NCBI GenBank assembly: GCA_003049485.1
Contig: PYST01000169.1
Span: 1 to 64,000 of the forward strand
Direction: 5' to 3'
From: Ophioceras dolichostomum
Taxonomy: Eukaryota; Ascomycota; Sordariomycetes; Magnaporthales; Ophioceraceae
Length of the DNA: 64,000 bases
The translations under genes and the position numbers were made by a program. The notes below the pieces were generated by a model, which saw only the letters and a list, made by a program, of their open reading frames with translations, did not search any database and was not told where the DNA came from. This document shows, piece by piece, positions 46,093 to 56,917 of the stretch. Positions within the stretch are counted from its first letter, which is position 1. Each line of letters opens with the position of its first letter.

Positions 46093-48773
46093 CGACATTG
46101 CCTGGGATACCCCAACCTCTACTACACCGAACAACGGCGACCATACGTATACCAGCATACCAAGCCCCTCATATGTTGGAGCTGGCAGTGATGATTACTC
46201 AGATACTTCCGAGTCGAGGGCCATAGCACGCGAGAGAGCTATCATGTCGGTAGTTGCGTGGTATCTGCTGCTTTTGAAAAAAGGCAGACAGAAAACCCCC
46301 TCTATATGCGCATTGATGCCTTCGCTGCAAATACGTTGCCTGTTCACTGTGACGAAGTAAAGGCAGAACTGAGCCAGCTCAAATGCATGCAGATCAGGGT
46401 CCAATTTTAGGGGCTGCGGATCCCAGAGCGCGCTGCGGAACCTTTGTGTCACTGACAAGTAGGTAGAGTTTAGCATAAGGTTTTATGCTTGAATCAATCA
46501 ACCCAATTGTTAACCATCCCGTCGATCTCTCCCTCCTCCCATGTTCTCCAATCTACACGCCCAGTTGCTTGAAGGGCGGAGCGGGCATGCAAGAGCGCTG
46601 AAGATAGTATACAAATCAATCCCGGATTATACGGAACTGGAGAATCAAGAGCGCGAAGACTGAAAAGACTCGGCGTCCCGGATCGGTGATGCCGTATCGA
46701 TCAGATCCAGCCCAACACCATGCCCGAATCGTACCCCTGGCCGCAGCTTTCCCAGCCCCGAGTCCTGATCAACAGCTAATGTTCTCACATCTGCAAGTCA
46801 AAAAGCCGCTGGTGGGTGAGGGCCCGACTCAATGAGGGGTTGATCCATCGCTCAGGCGCATCCCAAGAGAGTCAAGCCCCTAGACCCCTCAGCAGCCCTC
46901 TCAAAACCCATCCCCTTTTTTCGCCAGATGTTGCCGCACAAACTGTCAGAGGTTCAATGCTCGTCGCCCGACAGGAGCTGCCGCAGAAGCTGCAGGAGCT
47001 CCAGGAACGCACGAGCGAAAGACTCCCAGACTTGCACATCGTGCCAGCCAGCCCGCATCCTTGACAGCTGCCCCTGCCAGAAAACGGCCGCTAGAGACTC
47101 AGAGAACCCCTGCTGATCTCCATGCCACGACCACTGAGGCTCCGTCAAAAAGCCCGGCCCCCGGACCCCAGCAAAAAAAAGAAGAGCCAGCGCGACCATG
47201 ACGCATGGACCCTCCTCCCAAAGGCTCCCCCAAAATGGGCAATTCGCGCCAGCAACGCAGACCAACATCAATGATGGATTTCAATATTCCGAAGCACCAC
47301 GAGATATCCCACTTCTTAGGCGCTCTCTATGTGGCCTGCGCATTCTGTCTGGAATAGTTTGGATAACAAGCCTACCGGTGGCTGTGGAATTCATCTGACA
47401 TACCCAGCTCTTTAGATATATCGGTGTGTTCTTTTCCTGCCAGTTTAGCCGCCTCGAACGATTTCGGCGGATTTTGTGTCCCAATTCCCACGCACCACCA
47501 CCCTCTTTTTCCTCCTTCCTTTCCTCTCCTCCTTGGCTCCACCCCGCCGTTCATCATCGACTCGGGTCAAGTTGTGGGGATCGGACTTTCTGCGGCACTC
47601 TGTGCAGCTGTGCAATGTCGCTTTCTTTTTGGGTTTTTGTTGGACTTGGTTGGACTGGGGCGCCTGGAGGGACTCGACTGGGCTGGACCTGGCCAGGCTA
47701 AGCTTGTCGATGGATTCGGATGCTGCATCAAACAACCCCTGTCTGGTTATGAATGTGACATTGGAATGGAATGACCATTGACACCACAGTAAGAAAGAAC
47801 CCAGAAGCGAGAGCAAACAAACGCAAAAAAAAAAGTCGCGCCGCCCCAAAAAGAAGGGAACCGTGAAAAATTGGGAGGCACCACCTACCGAGGAAGATAC
47901 TCCGTACCGCAGAGAATCTCGACCAACAGACAAACAAACGCGGCGTCGCGAACGGCGATGCTCGCTCCTTCTTCTCATCATCCTCCTCCTGGTGTTGTCT
48001 CTTCTCTTGCTTCTTTTCCCTGGTTATATTTATAGTGATTCTGCCGTCTTTTACTGTACGTTTCCCCCCCTCTCGCTTTCTGCCGCCTGCCGCCTTTTTC
48101 AATCGATCCCCCCTTCCCCCTCTTTTTCTTGGGTCTTCCTTCTTCATCGTTTGCTGCAGACGGTTGTGGCAGCTGTTATCTGTTTGTCAATGCTATTCAG
48201 CTGGTCTTGTGCCGTGTTTACTGTCTGGTGGAAAGCGACCACGACAAAGCAACATACAACCACATCACGTCACATCACCCCCCAGCCTCGCTCGTTTCTG
48301 ACTTAGCTCGGCAGTTGGTGACTTGAATGCGCTCGAAGTCATCGTTTTAAACATAACCGTTGGGGGCCGGTCAGGGATTAAATAATACCAGCAAAGTACG
48401 AAAATCAGCCCTGCCAGGGACAGAGACAGAGAGCAAGGGAACATTGAAGGGAAGAAAGGGATCCAACAAAAAAAACCAACAACGAAAACGAGGAAAACGA
48501 AAAACAACCAACAGCAACACCCAACCCATCGAATCCCACAAAGTTGAACGACTTCCCCCAGACCAAACCCAGGCCAGACCCAGAGCTGGCCTTCATGATC
48601 GGTCGTCTTTCGTGGTCAATGAGAGCTGTCAAGCTAGGGTTTGACTAGCACCGGCGAGCTTTTGGGCTATCTAGCCTGCACGACTAAATAACTACTAGCC
48701 CACTGATCCGTCCCCCGCCGATCGCAACAACTGTTTATAGTTGTTTTTGTGTTGTTGCCGAGTGGGGTTCGAG
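46093..48773. other. Spacer between the ASNSD1-type gene and a membrane-protein gene
   Basis: Over 2.7 kb I find no supported gene. CT-rich stretches at 47490-47560 and 47960-48140 produce Phe/Ser-rich frames. The final 300 bases, A-rich with AAC repeats, look like the leader of the next gene. Confidence 0.5.
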
Positions 48774-50419
48774 ATGCCGACATCTCTTCCTCCTCCTCCT
48801 CCTCCTCCTCCTCCTCGTGCAGAGGACGACGGCCGACGTCCTGGCGGCGAGGATGACAAGATCGACAACCGCAGCGGCGGGAGTGGCGGCGGTGGTGCGA
48901 CCACCTCTGCTGCCGCAACAACGCCGACGACACCGACGACGCCGAAGAACAACACCACGCGACCACCCATGACGCCCACGAACCCACCCGCACCGGCAAC
49001 CCCGTTGTCACCACTCACACCACCACCAAACCCCCGGATGTACCTCGCTAGCAACCGGTCCCTGAGCGGCGGCGTGCGCAGCTCGCGCTTCATAGAGGTC
49101 GAGGAGCCGGAAGAGCCGCCACCCCCTCTGCCGCCGCCGACGCCGATGTTCGAGTACACGCCGGCGAACTCCATCTCGGACGCGGACCGGGACCGGGACG
49201 TCACCGCGGTGCCTCCAACATCACGCAGCAGAGGGGGAGGGGGTGGGAGTGGTGGCAGGCGCCGCCGAACCAGCAGCAGCAGCAGCCGGGACTCGGCTCC
49301 GTTATGGATTGCGCTGCGCACGCTGAACCGCGCTGCGCACCTGGCTGTGTGTGCAGTGCTGCTCGTTATCATGTTCATGTTCCTTGCGAGGGCTAAGGGG
49401 TGGTACCGTCGTAACTCGTAAGTTTTTTCAAGCGCATTCCCCGTCTTTGTCTCCCCCCCCTCTCTCTCTCTTCCATATGTGTCCGCGTCGTCTTTTTATT
49501 TTCTTCTCTCCTGGCACCGTCTCGCTGACCAAGTCGGGATGCTCCCTCCCTCCTGCAAAACAACAGACCAGAAGCAGTCGCCCTGGTGACGATGCTCATC
49601 TACGACGTCGTGCTCGACCTGCACGCCCTGGGCCGCGTCGCCGAGCAGCTCCTGCTGGGCAGGAGGAGCGGGAGCGGCCACGACGGCGGCCAGCACCAGC
49701 AGACGCGGTGGCGCTGGCCTGGCTTGGCGCTCGTGCTGCGGCTCCTGCTGGGCGTGGGCTACCTCGCGCTGTTCATGGTGTACATCGGGATAGGAGGTGA
49801 GGTTTTCCCCCCTTCTTACACGTACTGGGGCATTGAGTCCAATTACACGGGCACCGTGGTGTACCTTCTCATGTGGGTGGTCGGCGTGTGGAACCTGGTG
49901 CAGTGCGCGGTGCATCGGCACCAGATCGGGAGGGCGTTGCGGTGTTTCAGAAGGAGGGATAGAAGAAGTTCAAGGGAAGGGAACGGGATTGGAGCTGCTG
50001 CTGTCTCGACGAGAAGCAGTACAACAAGGCCACGTACGTCGGCGACGATGGTGACGGCCCCGCGCCAACGGGTCGGTAGCAGTAGTGGTGGGAGCGCGGG
50101 AGGATGGTGGGCGCGTACCTTCAGGATAGCAGGTCGGAGGAATGGTGGCAGCAGGGGCAGCAACGGAAGCGGTGGGAGGGGAGCAGCCGCAATGGACCTC
50201 GAAGCCCATGCTATTGGCGGACTCGGGGCGTCGGAGGTCGCGCTCACGTCACGGCCGAGCGACCTCACTGCCGTGGGATCGCTGCACGACCACCGCTCTG
50301 CTGAGAACAAGGCGGTCGAGAGCATGACGACGCTGGACACGTACCGGACGACGACGGAGGTGTCTCGCGGGCCACCAGTTGTTGCGGCGTCGCCCCTGCA
50401 TCAGGGGCATGTCATATAA
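48774..50419 (+). CDS. Three-pass membrane protein with proline-rich N-terminus, function unknown
   Basis: Two exons (48774-49417 and 49567-50419) encode 498 residues; the donor is GTAAGT and the acceptor CAG, phase 2. Residues 1-175 are disordered: a poly-proline start encoded by (TCC)n, TTPTTPTTP repeats and acidic and Gly/Arg patches. Hydrophobic helices follow at about 187-208 (AVCAVLLVIMFMFLA), 271-296 (LVLRLLLGVGYLALFMVYIG) and 310-331 (VVYLLMWVVGVWNLVQCAV). A conserved-looking amphipathic stretch, TMLIYDVVLDLHALGRVAEQ, lies between the first two. The C-terminal 165 residues are Arg/Ser/Gly-rich and disordered. The intron join keeps the frame, and the membrane core has strong coding bias. 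I recognise no named family, although the core looks like fungal MARVEL-like or orphan multi-pass proteins. Confidence 0.82.
48785..48816. repeat. TCC trinucleotide repeat at the start of a gene
   Basis: About ten TCC units, encoding the poly-proline run right after the start codon of the three-pass membrane protein. Confidence 0.85.
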
Positions 50420-51448
50420 TAGATGGTCTCAGCCCACCCATCAGGCCGAGCCGTTATTTCGGACCTCTAGATTTATGAATTAATGTCTATTTCACTTCTT
50501 TGCTGCCCTGTGTCTCGTACTGCGTGCTGCTTGCGTCGATGGGGTGTAGTCGTGACGTACCTGGGCTAAGCCAGCCTTGTCTTAATCCAGATGGAAGAAG
50601 AAACCAATGACGGGAGATTATTCGCTTCGTTCCTCCCTCCTTGTTTCTTGCGGATGAACCACATCTCGCTCACCCCCCGTGCGAAGTTTCACGCGCATGA
50701 AGAGTGTGTTCCGATTGATCCCAGCCCGGCGTCCGTGAGAAGGGATAGGTCGCTGTCACAACACCCCGAACATCCGGGTTTGTCTTAGACCGATGTCAAG
50801 CACCGACTGTTAGTTTGGTCGATAGAACGTCCTCTGTAATTTATGTCGATCACTTGGCGGTGGCTAGTTGTACTACACACCGCCGATACTGACGCTTCAT
50901 CTTGGGATTGTCATGTTAATATTGAGCCATATGTATCATCTCCCTTCCCCAGACTCGGGACGAGCCTCGCAAGGCCCCGATGTCATTAGACACGATTTGG
51001 CACGAGTGTGACATGTCGGGCCTTTCCCTACTCTCCGAGTCAACTAGTGCCGATCAACTCCATAGTCACGCTGTCGAAGCGAGGATATTCTCAACATAGG
51101 GGGAATGGGAAACCCGAAATGGGATGTCGGTGGCGCAACCCCTAAGGTCGGGAAAAAGGGACGGCTCAGCCAAGGAGACTTGGAGAAGAGCAATCTACCT
51201 CAAAGATGTTCAGCTAGCCATCGCCCCCTGGTCGGGAGATATAAAGGACGGCAGGCTCTCTTCTTGCTGGCGATACTAGGTACTCAACATTATCATCATC
51301 ATCATCCCAACCCGTCTTCCCAAAGCAGCCTCGTCACCATCACTGCTTAAGCCCCTACCCAACTCATCCTCTCTCTCCTAACAGCCTTACCTCATCTCCC
51401 ATCCTAACCTAGCCATCGCTCATCACAGCCCATAAGAAAACACCCAAG
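50420..51448. other. Spacer upstream of a small secreted-protein gene
   Basis: The region holds the 3' UTR of the three-pass protein and the promoter of the next gene. A CAT/ATC repeat lies near 51290-51308. No gene was seen. Confidence 0.5.
51240..51246 (+). promoter_or_regulatory. Candidate TATA box of the small secreted-protein gene
   Basis: TATAAAG lies about 205 bases upstream of the ATG at 51449, followed by C/T-rich and CA-rich leader-like sequence. Assigned by position only. Confidence 0.4.
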
Positions 51449-52334
51449 ATGCACCTCCCAAGCTTCACCACCCTCCTAACCGCCCTCGCCGCCATCCCGG
51501 CGGTGACCGTGACCCTCGTCTCCGCAGGGCTGGTGTTAGTCGACGACGCCTCCACCGCCTCCTCTTCAACGGCTTTCGCCATCGAGGCCCGCACCACGAC
51601 CAACACCTGCCCGCCCGAGGCGCCAATCTACCGCGGCTGGTTCGATCCCGCCGCGAATCTGCCCCCGCAGTGCCTGCCCCGCGTCCCTCGCCCGGGGGCG
51701 CTGCCCCGTCGCGTCTGCCCGGCCGGGCAGGTGCCGTACTGTGCTCGTGACCCGGGGAACTTTTGCCCATATGGTATGTTGTGTTCTAGCTGCTTACTAG
51801 CTAAGCTACTCCTCTTCTCCCTTGACTTCCTCCATTCTGGCCTCTTCGCACTCTCCTTCCTCCATGTCCTCGCACCTCCCCAAACCCCTCTCCAATCGCT
51901 CCCAGCCCATGCCTCACTTCCCTCACCCTCTCTCTCTCCCTCTCCCCACTTCCACTACCCACCACCCATGTTGTCACGTACTAGTACAAGAGAAACTAAC
52001 AACACTCCCCCCAAAAGACCCAACCCACGCCTTCTGCCTCGACGACGGCCGCAACGCCTGCCACTGCCTCCCGCGCACCGCCACAGCCGACGAGATCAGC
52101 CGCCTGCTGGCCGCCGTCTTCTGCCTGCTCGACAGGGCCCTGTCCCTCCTGGGCCTCCGCTGCCTGCTGAGCGGCGGCCACCACTTGGAGGAAAGCTGCC
52201 CCGCCGGCTGGACGCTGCTCGACCTGGGCTGCACGCTTGAGGAGATTGGGTGGCTGGTCGCGGGGGGCGTGCAGCTCGTGCTGGGGTTGGTGGGTGGGCT
52301 GCTGAGCGGGGTTCTGGGCGGTGGTCGGCATTGA
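51449..52334 (+). CDS. Small secreted cysteine-rich protein, candidate effector
   Basis: Two exons (51449-51773 and 52018-52334) encode 213 residues. The 244-nt intron has GTATGT and AAAAG, with ACTAAC as branch site, phase 1. Residues 1-26 are a signal peptide (LLTALAAIPAVTVTLVSA). The mature part has 12 cysteines, an even number suited to six disulphides: NTCPPEAP, PQCLPR, RVCPAGQ, PYCARD, NFCPY, AFCLDD, NACHCLP, VFCLLD, LRCLLS, ESCPAGW and LGCTLEE. The C-terminal 25 residues are hydrophobic and Gly-rich (LVLGLVGGLLSGVLGG), which could be a GPI-attachment-like tail or a membrane-active segment. I do not recognise the family. Secretion and cysteine spacing suggest an extracellular protein of the kind often lineage-specific in fungi. 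Confidence 0.85.
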
Positions 52335-53234
52335 GACCAGTGAGATCAGTGAGATCGCTGAGACCACTTGAGTGCGTTGTGTTAGCAGTACTTTGTTTGT
52401 TGATTGCGCTGGGGGAGGAGATTCTGGTGAGAGGGTGGGCGGATGGGGGAATATGCCAGGTGTGTGAACACTGGTGATTGATGGGGATTTGAGGAGGGAT
52501 TTTGTGACGGCGGCTGGACAAACGGGAGATATCCAGGCCAGGTTGGGATTGGAGCCGGATGTGCGAATAGTGGAAAAGGGGCGGGCGGCGTTGGTTTGGA
52601 GAACTTCATTATCATTCTACTTCGACATGGAGCCCGTCAAAGCTCCAAGACAAACTACTTTTTTGAGATAGCCACTTCTTTTAATGTTTACTACCTGGGT
52701 ACTTTCTTTACCATCATCGGGCCCAGTATGTCGATGATCATCTATAAGTAAAGAGGCGAAACTATCTACATCAGTAAGAATATGGTAAGTAGGGAGCCTA
52801 TGAAAGTACCTAAGGTAAGGTAGGTAGGTACCTAGGTGATGATGACCAAGTACTTCTGCTGACTGCAACCTGGTACCTATGAAGTCCAAGAACGATGCTC
52901 CTTCTCCCGGACCTTCTCCCAGAACCACGACGCGCCCAGCTGATATGCTCGAATGACAACCCATTGGTTAACTTATACACACATCACCTTCCCGCCGCTT
53001 CGATGGGTGACTGACTGATCAGCACGAGACTCGCCGTCCTCCTAGACGCGGAGCGACAACACGCAAAAAGAAAGCAAGCAGAGGCCGTTGGTGGTTGGTT
53101 CCCCCAGCTGTCGTCCACCAACCCAACCCAGACCGTCCGCATCGTTCCACTCGCAAACTTGCAAGCAAGCTGGAAGCCAACTGGTCAGTCCAAGCCCCAA
53201 AATCACCCCCCGCGGAATCTGACCCGGACAATAC
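52335..53234. other. Convergent spacer with TAGGTACC element
   Basis: 3' flanks of the secreted-protein gene and the PHD-gene extension. A dense AAGGTAGGTAGGTACCTAGG element lies at 52816-52836. Nothing else was seen. Confidence 0.5.
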
Positions 53235-53829
53235 CTAGCTCTGCCCCATAGGCCGACCCTGCGTCCGGGACCTAAGCTTCATCGTCAGCACCGTCGTCGG
53301 TGGTGCTGGCGGCGCCGACCCCAGCACCACCTGTGAGCCCGACCCATTAGCTCCTACTCCGTCTCCATCTCCTATCTCCACATCGCCATCTTCCTCCTCC
53401 TTCACCTTGACCCTTTTCGCCGGTCTTCTGTTTGCCGTCTTAGGCGCGGGTCTCTTCACCGCCGTCTTCGCCGTTGCCTTCGCCGTTTTGACCACAGGTT
53501 GTTTCGCTTTCGCTTGCGAGCTCGATGACCCTCCGATTCCGACTCCCGCTCCGACTTCCTCTCCCTCTTCTGGCGCGTCCTCCCCATCCTCCTTCTTGAC
53601 CTTGACCCTCTTCGCAGGTTTCTTCGCTGCAGGTCTCTTCGCCTTCGCCTTCCTCGCGGGGGCGGACGCTCCCGCTGCTGCCTGCGATCCCGAACCTCCC
53701 TCTCCCGCATCCACGTCCATACCTACACCTACACCTACACCCGCACCCGCCACGTCTCCCTTACCCTCCTTCTTGACCTTCACCTTTCTCACCGGTCGCT
53801 TCGCCGCCGGTCTCTTTGCCGTCGGTCTC

Positions 53830-53903
53830 TTCGCGGCAGGTTTCTTGGCCTTCGCGGCAGGTTTCTTGGCCTTCGCGGCAGGTTTCTTGGCCTTCGCGGC
53901 AGG
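53830..53903. repeat. 21-bp tandem repeat encoding AKKPAAK units
   Basis: About three and a half copies of a 21-bp unit (TTCGCGGCAGGTTTCTTGGCC) in the extension behind the PHD gene. Read on the minus strand, each copy gives one AKKPAAK unit. Confidence 0.85.
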
Positions 53904-54182
53904 TGCGAGCGGGGGCGCGGCGGCGGCTTGCAATCCCGAGCTGCTTCCCTCTCCCGCATCTCCACCCACACCCGCCGCGTCGTCGTCCTCCTCCTCCTTG
54001 ACCTCAACCTCCTCCTTCACCTCCTTCTTCACCCTCACCGCTCCCTTCCCCTTAGCAGCAACAGCCCTGCCATTCCCCTTCCCCTTCCAAGTCCCCTGAG
54101 CCTGAGCCAGACCCCGGCCCTGAGCCGAACCCTGATTCTTAGCAGGCGGTCTGCCCCTCGGTTTCTTCCCGGCCACCGCCTC

Positions 54183-54262
54183 TTTTTCCTTCTCCTTCTC
54201 CTTCTCCTTCTCCTTCTCCTTTTCCTTCTCCTTTTCCTTCCCTTTCCCTTTCCCTTTTCCTT
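54183..54262. repeat. TTCTCC hexanucleotide repeat encoding Lys-Glu dipeptides
   Basis: A pyrimidine-only tract of TTCTCC, TTTTCC and TTTCCC units encodes (KE)n followed upstream by (KG)n on the minus strand. Such tracts vary in length. Confidence 0.85.
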
Positions 54263-54353
54263 TCGCCAACTCAGTAACCTTCCTGAAATTAATCTTCCTC
54301 GCCGTGGGGGCGGTATTGGCGACCAGTGGCGGCGGCGGCGGCCCGTCAGCATC

Positions 54354-56917
54354 CTAAGCTACGGGCACGCCGCTACCGAAACTAACACCACCCACACCAA
54401 AAGGTCCTCCAATGCCGCCAACACCGCCGCTACCGCTATCCTCGTTCTTAACCGCGGTAACGGTAGCAGTAGCAGTAGTAGCACTAGCAGCCCCAGCCCC
54501 AGCAGCACCGTAAACGGTATGAGTAAACGACTCGAAATCATCCGGATCATCCAAATGCGCCGCCGCCCCACCGTTGCTCTCGACGAGCTGCTGTAGCGCC
54601 GCCGCGAACCGGCCCGTGGGCGGTCCTCCCGGCAGGGGCCGCTTCCACGCCTCAAGCAGGGAGGTGGGGTCGTCCCATGTGCCGTCGTCTGGAACGACTT
54701 GGTCTTGGTTGTCGTCGTTATCAATGATGTCCACGGCGTTGTTGTTGTTGTTGGCATTAACAGTAGCAGCGGGCTGTTGTGGCGGTTGTGGTGGTGCTTG
54801 GACGGGTAGGTGGAGGAGCAGTTGTGACGGTGACGAAGAAAAAGAAGAAGAACCTCCGCCAGCGGCAACACCACCTGGGGTAGTAAAAGTGGAGGAGAAG
54901 GAGCCTTGTTGGCTACCGACTTTGCGGATGAAGTTGATGGGGCCGTCGGCACTGACGCTGCTGCTCGCATCGAATGACGAGTGCAGGGCACCACCTCCGC
55001 CGACGAGAGTCTCGTCCGCAGGGAAGATGGTGAGGTTGGGCTGGAGCTCTGTACAGCGCATGACGAGCTCGATGAGCTCTGAGTGGGTGAGGCCCGTGAG
55101 GTATGCGCGTTTCTGTTGGGTCGAGATCGGGTGGGAGTGATACACGATAGCTTTTGTCAGTGTCATGTGGATTCAGGTGACGGAGAAGAGTGGTGAAATT
55201 GGGGGTAATTAACATGAGATGGAAGCTGCTGCTGTGGCGGCTGGCCTTCTAGAAGCATAAGGCACAGAGATGGAAAGAGAAAGAGTTGTTTGCTTGCTTG
55301 CTTGGTTGTTGTACATACCTGTCCAGCCGTCCGTCCAGCCCAGCTAACGCGAGCATTCGGATTCGACTGCGCCCCCATCGGAGGAGGAGGAGGAAGCGGG
55401 GCTGTCGTGACAGCAGCAGCGGTGATAGCCGGAGCCTTGCCGGCCCTCTTGTCATGGGCCGCATGTATCGCGGCGACGTGGCGGTCATTCTTCGGCTTGC
55501 AGCTCGAGCAGTGCCAGGCCCGCTTCTGGTCCGTCACGAACACCGAGTCGATGGGCGGGTGATGGCAGCTCTGGTGCCAGGCCTCGTTGCAGCCGTCGCA
55601 GAAGACCATCTGGTTGGTCGGCGTGTAGGCGAGCCGCGAGCACATCCGGCACATGGTGGCGTGCGCTGAAGACGACGAGTCCGCGCCGTTAGCGCCATGG
55701 TGATGGTGATGACTCCGGCGTCGACTGCCCGCCGCCGCGGCGTCCATGGCCGCCGGGTCGTACGTCAGGGGCTTCTGGACCTGACGTCCGGACTTGGTCG
55801 TGGTGAGCGGCGTGGTGTTGTTGCCGCCGCCTTGGCCGTGGCCGCCGGGGCCGTCTGAGGGGAGAGGTAGCTCCTCGAGCTCTGATACGAGGCTGCCGTC
55901 GATGTCTGAGTCTGAGAGGTTGGGGTCGTCGCCGTTGCCGGTTCCTCCTCCTCCTAATGGGCGTTTGCGCTTCTGGCCCGCTCGGGCGCCGCCGCCGCCT
56001 TTGGCGCCTCCACCAGTTCCGGCCCCGGTCCCGGCCGCGATCTTTGACTTTTTGGGTGTGCCAGCGCCGGCTTTGCCCTCAGCGGCACCAGCTGCAGAAG
56101 AGCCAGCCGTTGTCTTTGCAGCTTTGCCCCGCGACCTGCCAGTCAGTCCAGCGTTAACGCGCTGTATGGCACTCAGTCCTGTGGAGGGGCGAGTCGGAGT
56201 GGACGCAGTGGACGTAGTGGCAGCAGGCGTCGATGCGAATGGCCTGGGAGAGGGCAGCATTATGGTAGAACCCGCACCGCCAGGCGAGGCCATCACCGTC
56301 GGCGAAGGCATCTGCATCGTCGAGGTGCTCATCGTACTCATAAGGCGCCTCTTAACTTCCTCGTACTCGGGAGTCTGTATCACGCCTCCGCGAGACGTCG
56401 AGGCCGCGGCGGCAGAAGCCAATGCTGAGCTGATGCTGCCGGGTTCGCCCTTCCGGACGCGGCTGAGGATCATCTGCGTCGCCGCCGACAACTGCGAGAA
56501 CTGACTTGTGTATAACGGCTTCGGCGATGTGCTCTTGCTAGCAGCAGCAGCATCGAAGGACGCCTTTGCTGGGCTCGTAAACGCCGATGCTGAAGCTGCT
56601 GGGGTTGTGGCTGGCGATGACGACGACAATATTGCTTTAGTCGACGCTTGACCGTGGTTGAAAACGGATCCGGACAGGGCAGACCTCGATATGGAGCCGG
56701 AACCAGATGCGGGTGCGGGTGCAGACACGAGTCGCGGTGCAGGTGTTTCTGCTGAAGCAGGTGTCTTTGTTGACACTGGCGAATCAGAGCTCGGGCCAAC
56801 AGCCATAGCCATAGTCACGGCCGACGTCGACGACGTGTCATTGCCATTGCCATTGCCATTGCCATTGCCATTGCCATTGCCATTGGGGTCCTTTCCCCTC
56901 TCACCAGGGCCTGTCAT
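54354..56917 (-). CDS. PHD-finger chromatin protein
   Basis: Two exons (56917-55319 and 55112-54354) encode 785 residues up to the first TAG; the 206-nt intron has GTATGT and AACAG, phase 0. The join restores RVSWAGRTAGQ-KRAYLTGLTHSEL, a motif I know from a family of fungal PHD proteins in which the finger is followed by WAG and then QKRAYL. Residues 1-40 hold an (NG)n repeat. A long Ser/Ala/Pro/Thr-rich disordered region follows, with a KRKRP patch and TKSGRQVQKP before the finger. The PHD finger (C4HC3) lies at about 424-472: CRMC, FCDGCNEAWHQSC, and WHCSSC. PHD fingers of this class read histone H3 tails. The C-terminal part is Asn/Gln/Gly-rich and contains LLEAWKRPLPGG and an FESFTHTVYGAAG segment. 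The gene very probably extends into the frame behind the stop. Confidence 0.9.
56839..56885. repeat. CATTGC hexanucleotide repeat encoding Asn-Gly dipeptides
   Basis: Almost eight CATTGC units near the 5' end of the PHD gene; they encode the (NG)n run at residues 13-27 or so. Confidence 0.9.

Larger units (their letters stand above)
53235..54353 (-). other. In-frame open extension behind the PHD-finger gene: AT-hook and lysine-rich repeats
   Basis: Starting directly after the TAG of the PHD-finger gene, the same frame stays open for 372 codons to the TAG at 53235. It has no ATG for roughly the first 200 codons, so it cannot easily be a separate gene. It encodes a proline run, NFRKVTELAKGKGKG, a long KEKE stretch, an AT-hook (KKPRGRPPAK), and histone-H1-like AKKPAAK repeats. 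Three loosely repeated modules follow, each built of a K/R-rich VKVKKE or VKVKEE core, an acidic Gly-rich linker and a GS-rich SQ end. VKKE and VKEE fit the SUMO-attachment consensus. The content fits a chromatin protein and so fits the PHD gene. I list it as a likely 3' part of that gene; how the TAG is bypassed is not shown. Confidence 0.55.

Noticed and set aside
47445..47981. Minus-strand frame of 178 codons in the spacer before the three-pass protein
   Set aside because: Arg/Ser/Phe-rich composition changes abruptly and overlaps other open frames; no motif and no bias.
53407..54099. Plus-strand frame rich in Phe, Ala and Leu opposite the lysine-rich tail
   Set aside because: It is the mirror of GAA/AAG-type repeats: antisense of Lys-rich codons gives Phe and Leu. 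The minus-strand reading has AT-hook and basic modules instead.
53830..54262. CRISPR-like array
   Set aside because: The repeats are contiguous hexamer and 21-bp coding repeats without spacers, in a eukaryotic genome.
54353..54354. TAG codon reassigned to an amino acid in this organism
   Set aside because: TAG terminates other genes at the expected family ends, for example the membrane protein ending at 3503 and TFIIB itself, so reassignment is not needed.
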